Below, one piece after another: positions 10,241 to 17,016 of a stretch of 17,016 nt of DNA. This DNA comes from Blastocladiella britannica (lineage: Eukaryota > Blastocladiomycota > Blastocladiomycetes > Blastocladiales > Blastocladiaceae): assembly GCA_025349905.2 (NCBI GenBank), contig MU624927.1:1-17016 (forward strand), read 5' to 3'. Within the stretch, counting starts at the first letter, position 1, and every line of letters begins with the position of its first letter. A model generated the notes under the pieces. It ran no database searches, was not told where the DNA came from, and saw only the letters and a list, made by a program, of their open reading frames with translations. The position numbers and the translations under genes are program-made.

Positions 10241-10376
10241 TGCTCAAAATAATTGGGGCCAGTGCAGTTGCTGGCAGAGGTGGTCGTGGTGGCACTGCTT
10301 CTGATTTTTTTGGCGTTCCTTCGCTTGCCTTTTTTCTGGAAGGAAGCAGGGAAAGAGGGCAAGCCAATTCCACGCA
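10241..10376. promoter_or_regulatory. 136-bp spacer: ABCC 3' end and channel 5' region
   Basis: This spacer lies between the ABCC stop (TAA 10379-10377) and the channel ATG (10240-10238), both on the minus strand. It must hold the ABCC 3' UTR and at least part of the channel promoter. I see no AATAAA on the minus strand. TGA at 10246-10244 is in frame with the channel ATG and closes off upstream extension. No clear TATA or other element is recognisable. Confidence 0.5.
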
Positions 10377-13300
10377 TTACATTTTTGCAACTGAAGCACA
10401 CCGCCAGGCCATGGCCACCAAGTGCTCATACTCGCCCGACTCCACGCACATGTGCCGGAACGTGCCTTGATCGCGCGAAATGAGCTCGAAAGGTGACCCA
10501 AACTCCACCACCTGGCCCTGATCCAGCACCAGGATCTTGTCAAAGTCACAGACCGTGCGTAAACGGTGCGCAATTACCAGGATCGTCGAGTCCGTGAACT
10601 CGGCGCGCACCGTCACCTGGATCTTGGCGTCCAAGTCGGGCGACACGTTGGCCGTCGACTCATCCATGATGATCAGTTTGGACCGCCGCACCAGTGCGCG
10701 CGCAAGAGACAGTAGCTGCCGTTGCCCTACCGACAAGTTCTTGCCTCCCGCCGCGACCGCCGATTCCAGCGTCCAACTGGTCTCGGTTCCACTTGAATGG
10801 ATGGACTCGAAAAAGTGCACGCGCTCGAGCGCGTTCCAGCACGTGGCGTCGTCGTACTCGCCCAGTACGTCCAAGTTGGACCGCAGCGTGCCCTCAAACA
10901 GAACCGGGTCCTGTGGAACCATGGTGATCCGCGATCGCAGCGTGTGCACCGGCACGTCACGCGTGCGCACGCCGTCAATCTCAATGTATCCGTCGTTGTC
11001 TTCGGCTTCGAGCATCCGCAGCATCGCCAGTGCCAGCGACGACTTGCCCGCCCCCGTGCGGCCCACCACCCCGACTTTTGTCTTGCCGGGTACCGAGAAC
11101 GACACGCCGCGCAGGACCGGGGTCGTCGACGACGGGTACTTCATGGTCAAGTTGTGTACCACCAAGTCCCCTCGAGCCGGCCAGTCTGCTGGCGGAGGCG
11201 TCCCACCGACCGGCTCTTGGTCCACAGTCTCCGAGTACTCGGCAATGCGTTCCACCGACACTGCGTTCATTTCCATGGCCGCGTGCATGCGCACCAGCCA
11301 CAGGGAGCTGTCGGAAATGGTCTGCACCCACGTGAGCGCGATCCCGGCCGTGCCCGCGTACAAGTTCCCCGACAGCAGCACTGCGATCCCGCAGGCGGCA
11401 ATGACCAGGTTACTGAGCCCGTCGAGCCGGATCGATAGCCACCGGTTGCTGGTCCACAGCGCAAAATACATGCGGTGGTGCGTGTCCATACGCCGCTCGG
11501 CTTTGCGCTGGAACTCGTGCTGCCGACCAAACGCACGCACCACCGAGGTGCCCGTGGCGGTCTCGTTAAAGACCGAGAAGATGGGCGACCGGGTGACTGA
11601 CTCGAGCCGTTTGAGTTCACGCGAGCTGGCAAGGTACTGTAAGGCAATGGCGCGGTACGCGAATGCCAGTGGAGCAATGAACAACAAAAATATGGGCGAG
11701 ATCGCCGATACCATGCCAATTACCATCACCACCGAGCTGAGGCACCATAGGAACGCGCCGATGCTGGTGAGCACTTCACGGTCGGCCGTTTGCATGTCGC
11801 GCGAGAACCGGTTGACGAGGCGGCCGGTTGGGGTTGCGTCAAAGAACGAGATGGGGGCGCCCAAGATACGTGTGAGCATGGCATTGTGCATGGTCACCGC
11901 GGCGCGCAGGTTGGCGGACACTTCAAACACGCTCAGGCCGTATTGGATCACTACATTCGCTGCACACAGGCCGACGTACCCGCCCAAGTAGTACCCGAGA
12001 TCAACCTTGGGGCCGTCCGTATAAGATTGTGCCCAGTTCTATACGTACATTTATCTGAGTATGTTTCTGACAAAATCAAATAAAAAAAAATTGGAGTATA
12101 TATACCTTGAGCCACCAGTCCTGCATTGCGCTGAGCCCCTGGGGAATGAGAATGCCGGCAAGAATGACGGCCCAGGCGGACCACCCGCCCGATGCGAGCA
12201 CATATTTGAGGTACACTTTAGATCCCACCGCGCCGACGGCCTTTTCTTCGTCGTGGATCAGCTGGTCGGCGACCTCGTTCCTTTGGTGGTCCAACGTGGC
12301 CATTAGGTCGACGTCATCGGCAGGTTTTTGGCCAGGAATTTGTGCGTCGTCGTCGAGGTGTCGCTTATCCTTTGTCACTACCTCGGCAATCGCATCGGCC
12401 TCGGACTTTAGCCCGCCCGTCTCCAACTGCCCAATCACTTCGACCATCGACCTGCCCTGAGCGACCACGCGACCGTCCTTGACATACACGATAAAGTCGG
12501 CGTGCGGGGCGACTAGCCCGACATTGTGCGAGACCAAGATCCGCGTCTTGCCTTCCATGATTGGTCCCCGAATGCACTCGTTGAACAAGTGCGCGGCGGT
12601 CGGCGCGTCGACAGCCGAAAGCACATCGTCCAGCACCACAATGTCCGAGTCATGAGCATACGTTGCCCGTGCCAGCGAGACCCGTTGCTTCTGTCCACCA
12701 GACAGCGCGACGCCCTTTTCGCCAATCTGAGTCGCGTCGCCGCCGTCCAGGATCTCCAAGTCGCGGGTCAGCGCGCACGCCTGAACGACTTGCGCGTACC
12801 GGTCGGCGTCGCAGGGAGTGTGAAAGCATATGTTCTCCTTGATGGTCGCATTCTATGGTTGTATTGTTGTGTCAATTGATGCCTCCAGCAACGGGAAAAA
12901 AAACGGCAAGTACTATGAGCCACGACTGCTGGGGCACGTAGGCTACGGGCACGCGCGGCATAATCACTTGGCCACTGACTAGCTCGAGCTCTCCCAGGAG
13001 CGCGTGCAGCAGCGTCGACTTGCCCGAGCCCGTCGGGCCAAGTATCACCGACAACTTGCCGCGCGGGAACGAAAGGTCAATGTCGCGCAAATAGAAAGCG
13101 CTGCTCGTGGATGGAGCGGGACTGGAACTTCTCTCGGTATTCAATAGTGTCACAGACGATGATCCAGTCAACTGGGCGGTGACGGGGGCGGCATCTGTGA
13201 CGAAATGTGCAGTGGGCCAGCGCAATGTCGCGCCACGCGCACCAATGTAAATTGACTTGGTGGCATCGATCGGCGTACAATAGTCGGTCATGTCGGCCTC

Positions 13301-15456
13301 GGCCAAGTACCGTTGGATCCGAGCCGCCGATACCTTGGTCTCAAAGTACCGAATAATCTGGTCGGGCAAGTCCCACAGCGGGACGCGCAGCACCGCAAAC
13401 AGCGACACGGCGGTAAACACGGTGGTGGCATCCAAGTTGTGCCCCGCCACCACCGTATAGCAGATCATGGACAGCAGGGTGATAAAAGTTGGGACCGCAT
13501 GGTAGATGACATTGGTCGCGCACACCGTGTACCAGTAACTTCGTAGGGACTCGAGCTCGCGGGTACGCAGGTTCTGAATCACCGCAGCTGCAAAGGAAGT
13601 TTCGAGCGCAAAGTACTTGATGATCCGAATGCCTTGTAGGATCTCGGTCATTTTGTTGACTCGGGCATCAGTCGCTTCCATCAGGGTTTCCTGTTTATAT
13701 TCCATGATGCGGCCCAAATACGACTGGATGGGCGATACCACCGCCAAGATAAACACGCCGGCAAATGCCGACCAGCCAAGGACAAGGTAGAGCCCCGCAA
13801 TGCCAGCTACGAGTTGAACTGGGGCCGACATCAGGTAGTGCAGAGTGCAAATGTAGTCGACAATGCGTTGTACATCTAATTTTTTTTAGAGTGGGTGAGA
13901 ACCAGGTCAAATATGAGGACATGACTGCATACCGGTCCCGATGAGGACATTGACGTCCGTTTCGTGGTCGCCAGGCTCTTCCTCGCCTGGCTCCTCTTTC
14001 ATCGTGCTCGCCGACGAGCTGTCATTCACTGCCTTTGAAACAACAACCCGGGCCTTCTTTGAAGCGGGAACACTGGCAGACGTGCTACCGCTACGGGTAA
14101 GCGTTTTGCGAAACATGAGCGAGTTGACGACCGCCCGAGTCCGCAGCCCGATCCGCCGCCCGCAGAAATCAGCCTGCCCATCGGCCACCGCGGCCAGACA
14201 TTTGCACACAAAGAGGCCCAGAATGTACCCGTACGGTTCCCACAGCGTTGCACCTGGCAAGGACTGGCGGTACTCAAGGTAGTCCAGCAAACGATTGAGA
14301 AAGTACGGCGACGCAAATGCTAAAGCGGCCATCCAAACTCCCGCCGCGAGCTGGAAAAAGACGAGCGACCGGTTGGCTATGGCTATAGTGACCCAGAGCG
14401 ACCGGCCTGGACGCTCGTGGTGCTGGTACTCGCACACGGCAGCACTCGACTTGTCGAGTGGGATGAGGCCCCAGATATCGGGTAGATCAAGTGGTACCTT
14501 GTACCCCTGTGCGTTTTATATTTTGAGGTGCTGTCAGCCATATATGGAGGTCATTGTATGAGACAAACCTTTTGAATCAGAGGGCCGAGCCAGCCAAACG
14601 TGACTCTTTGGATGAAGGTAGCGAATGGCTCAAGGGTAAACGGAGCCGCGTCGCCTTCTTCTTCCTCATTTTGCGGCGTTGAGGCCGAGTGCAAGGACAC
14701 AAGAATATCGGTGGTGCGAAACACGTATTGGTTGTACTCGACTGTAGCAATGGCCGCCGAGATCGACAGGATCGCGACCGTGGCGAGTGCCAGTGCCATC
14801 GTGGCCGTCGTTGTTGCAGAAGTCAACAGCACAACCGTCCTCAATTGCACGATCGCGGCCACCAGGTCTGCCAGCAAGACCAGAACCAGCGGGAGGATCC
14901 GAGACGGAGGGATCACGGACGCGACTGCCAGCAGCCCCGTTCCCAGGAGCAAGTGCAGCACCTCGACGACTGTGAGCTCTATGGAATAACCATGGATTGT
15001 GCGGAAAACGCTCACTCCTAGCACCGCCACATACGCCACCAGGACCAAAACAAGCAAGCGACGAAGCCACGAGCGCGTCGAGTTGAGATGGGCAAGAGCA
15101 CTGGCGCAAGTGGTCGGGATCGCGATTCCGCCCTCAATCGTGATCATCTCTGTTGTTGTCGATAATTTGCTTTCGACATGACTGGAACCGGTACCAGCGG
15201 CAGAGTAAGGTGGTGGCGGTAGAGATTGAGGCGATGAGAGCCGGCGTTTTCCCTCGGCACCACCGATATCGGATCGACGCGCATGGATCCGATACTTGAC
15301 GAGGTAGACGATCGAGCACAGGACGGCCACGGTGGTTGGCCAGGCTGTGCGAATGATCCAAGCGGTGAAACATGGCCCGAAATCTTGAGTTGTGCCGGAT
15401 CCGACCGCGGACCATCCCTCCGCGCCTGCGGGGCACAGAATAGTTGTTGTTGGCAT
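10377..15456 (-). CDS. MRP/ABCC-subfamily ABC transporter, 1610 aa (5 exons)
   Basis: Exons: 15456-14569, 14506-13933, 13875-12914, 12852-12106, 12038-10377; total 4833 nt, phases consistent. It is a full-length ATP-driven exporter, by family for glutathione, glucuronide or other organic-anion conjugates, acting at the vacuolar or plasma membrane. An N-terminal TMD0 has five hydrophobic helices (about 33-53, 132-151, 162-182, 187-211, 219-240). The L0 lasso motif follows (FATFIQRVTFGWLGPLIQKGYK, exons 1-2), then TMD1. NBD1 has Walker A GPTGSGKST 767-775, Q-loop YVPQQSW, signature LSGGQ 858-862, Walker B Asp883 followed by Asp884, and His917. TMD2 follows; NBD2 has Walker A GRTGAGKSS 1383-1391, signature LSVGQ 1492-1496, Asp1516-Glu1517 and His1548. 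Asp in place of the catalytic Glu in NBD1, with Glu kept in NBD2, is the usual ABCC asymmetry, so the pump should be active. Length matches the long (TMD0-bearing) ABCCs such as MRP1 and Ycf1. The substrate cannot be read from the sequence. Confidence 0.96.
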
Positions 15457-15524
15457 ACTGTGTCTTTTTTTCCTTCAAGAAAAGACGCATCCCTTTCTTT
15501 GCGAATACATAAGCAAGTACTTGA
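15457..15524. promoter_or_regulatory. 68-bp divergent promoter region (ABCC and EXOG)
   Basis: Only 68 bp separate the two divergent start codons, so both core promoters and 5' UTRs must lie here or reach into the other gene. It contains an inverted repeat GTCTTTT (15462-15468) / AAAAGAC (15480-15486), a T-rich run, and TTCAAGAA (15474-15481), which resembles two heat-shock-element half sites. No TATA box stands out. Regulation is not proven by sequence. Confidence 0.55.
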
Positions 15525-16872
15525 ATGGCCGCTTTCCAGAGATATCTCCCAGTGGCCGCAGGGTGGGTCGGCGGTGCGCTCTCGGCGTGCGGAGCCGCGT
15601 GGGCGTACTCCAAGGCCAACAGCAACAAAACATCGGTACCCTCCGCTGGTAGCAGCGGCGGCGTCCCCATGCCCCACACGATCGTCAACCCGGCGACGGG
15701 CGCAACCACGGCCCTGTCCCCCCGCCAAGCCGAGCTAGCCCGCTACGGTTTGCCCGTAACCACGCAGCTGCAGCTGAAACAAAACTACGTGTCGCTGGTG
15801 GACTACCGGCTGCGCGAGCCCGCGTGGGTCATGGAGCACCTGACGCCGAACAACCTGAAGGGCGGGGCCGACCGCGCCAACACGTCGTTCGGCGTCGACC
15901 ACGATATCCCGTCGCCGTTCCGGTCGTCCAACGACGATTACCTCAAGTCGGGGTACTCGCGCGGACACATGGCGCCCGCGGCCAACAACAAGGCGACCAA
16001 CGAGAGTATGAAGGAGTCGTTCTTGCTCGCGTCCAACATTGTGCCGCAGGACTTGGACAACAACATGTTTTACGTACGTGTTGCTCTCATTTATATATGC
16101 CCATGATGGCAAGGTCTCAAAATACTTGGAACAGTGGAACCGCATGGAGCAGTGGGTCCGCGCCCTGGCCACCAAAAAGGGCTTCGACGACGTGTACATC
16201 TTGTCGGGCCCGTTGTTCCTGCCGTCGCCGGTCTCCCCGCACGGACTCGCCGAGTCCTCCTCCCACAAAAAATCGCACTCGACTTTGGCCTTGCCACCAC
16301 CGGCCGATATTCACGCGCCGCCCTTACCCGCGCCCACCGAGCCCACGACCACCATGGTTCCCGACCGCCCCTTCCAGTACGTGTCATACAAGACGATCGG
16401 GTCCTCTCGTGTTGCGGTGCCCACGCACTTGTTCAAAGCCGTTCTGGCAACCAAGTCCCAGGGGAACGGCAAACCGCCCGCGGTGTTCCACGCGTCATTT
16501 GTGGTCCCCAATGCGCCGATCCGCGAAGACGTGCCGCTGCGCGCGTTTCAGGTCCCGCGCGAGGTGCTCGAGTCGTACGCCGGATTTAAAGTGTTTGATC
16601 GGGCGTTTGCGTCGTCGTTGCCGGTCACCGACATGTGTGCGATTCAGGACCCGAAGGCACAAAATGGACCTGAGGGCCGCACCATGTGCCAGCTCGAGAA
16701 CGCGGCGGCGTTCCGGTTCTTTGGGATCGAGCGCGACGTGGCCAAGGCACGGAACCGCGCCGATCTCGAGCGGCACTGGGCCAACGCGCAGCGCACCGCG
16801 GACCGGTACAAGATGCCGGTGCCGCAAAACATTCGCGACTCGTACGAGCGTCAATTGCGCTCCGTCTCGTGA
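15525..16872 (+). CDS. EXOG: EXOG-type mitochondrial DNA/RNA endo/exonuclease, 428 aa (2 exons)
   Basis: Exons 15525-16073 and 16135-16872; the intron (16074-16134, 61 nt, GTACGT...CAG) is phase 0. It is a beta-beta-alpha-Me nuclease of the EndoG/NUC1/EXOG family, expected at the mitochondrial inner membrane in mtDNA repair or degradation. Residues 10-30 form a hydrophobic Ala/Gly-rich segment suiting a mitochondrial anchor. The active site reads SGYSRGHMAPAANNK, with SRGH at 145-148; animal EXOG also has SRGH, whereas EndoG and yeast NUC1 have DRGH, so I call EXOG. His148 is the predicted general base; Asn180 and Glu188 (WNRMEQW) are predicted metal-site residues. The core continues through DVYILSGPLFLP and YVSYKTIG, but a Pro/Ser-rich insert of about 50 residues (214-263) separates them. 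The charged helical C-terminus resembles the EXOG wing domain. A TGA directly before the ATG, in frame, fixes the start. Family call is firm; location is inferred. Confidence 0.93.
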
Positions 16873-17016
16873 ATCTTTTTCATTGCTTCAATTGATAATG
16901 CCCAAAGTATTCGTATAATATTGACTTTTTCGTGAAAAAATGAAAGTTGGCGCCAAATTTTGCCCACTTCCCACGAATCCGTACAATCAGGTTGATTCTG
17001 CTGTCAGGTCCGCGCC
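16873..17016. other. AT-rich 3' flank, possible start of another gene
   Basis: No AATAAA follows the EXOG stop; TATAATATTG near 16914 is the most A/T-rich stretch. A plus-strand ATG at 16940, in an A-rich context, opens 25 codons that run off the window end without a stop. This is too short to call a gene. The palindrome TTGGCGCCAA (16947-16956) sits just inside it. Confidence 0.4.

Noticed and set aside
10537..11991. 484-codon plus-strand open frame
   Set aside because: It lies antisense to the ABCC exon that encodes TMD2 and NBD2, whose motifs are unambiguous. Long antisense frames are expected in GC-rich DNA.
15474..15481. Heat-shock element
   Set aside because: TTCAAGAA gives only two adjacent half sites and the neighbouring third is absent, so I do not call it as a feature.

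Overview
This is an intron-bearing nuclear fragment from a eukaryote. The coding DNA is GC-rich and the spacers are AT-rich. The 15 introns I placed are short: 14 span 55 to 74 nt and one is 112 nt. They have GTRNGT-like donors, CTGAC/TTGAC-like branch sites in several cases, and always CAG or TAG acceptors. This style, plus a Slo-type K+ channel, a fungal-looking ABCC pump and very tight gene spacing, suggests a zoosporic fungus such as a chytrid or blastocladiomycete. The lineage is an inference from style and gene content, not from a marker gene.

Layout. Positions 1-725 hold no gene I can support. They contain an exact two-copy 61-bp tandem repeat, a 15-nt A tract, and the likely poly(A) signal of the gene to the right. 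Three genes follow on the minus strand: an unrecognised 1096-aa alpha-helical and low-complexity protein (4090-726, 2 exons); a Slo/BK-superfamily potassium channel of 1829 aa (10240-4142, 10 exons); and a full-length MRP/ABCC-type ABC transporter of 1610 aa (15456-10377, 5 exons). On the plus strand, divergent from the ABCC gene across only 68 bp, is an EXOG-type mitochondrial endo/exonuclease of 428 aa (15525-16872, 2 exons). The last 144 bp are AT-rich flank.

Every exon chain was built by hand from ORF fragments. In all four genes the junction phases agree and the summed CDS is divisible by three. Intergenic gaps are 51 bp (channel stop to orphan start), 136 bp (ABCC stop to channel start) and 68 bp (ABCC and EXOG starts).

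How they may work together: the ABCC protein and the K+ channel are both membrane proteins of ion or solute homeostasis, and they lie in tandem. An ABCC protein next to a K+ channel recalls the animal SUR/Kir gene pairs, but nothing here proves a complex. The nuclease is a mitochondrial DNA maintenance enzyme that probably shares only a promoter region with the ABCC gene.
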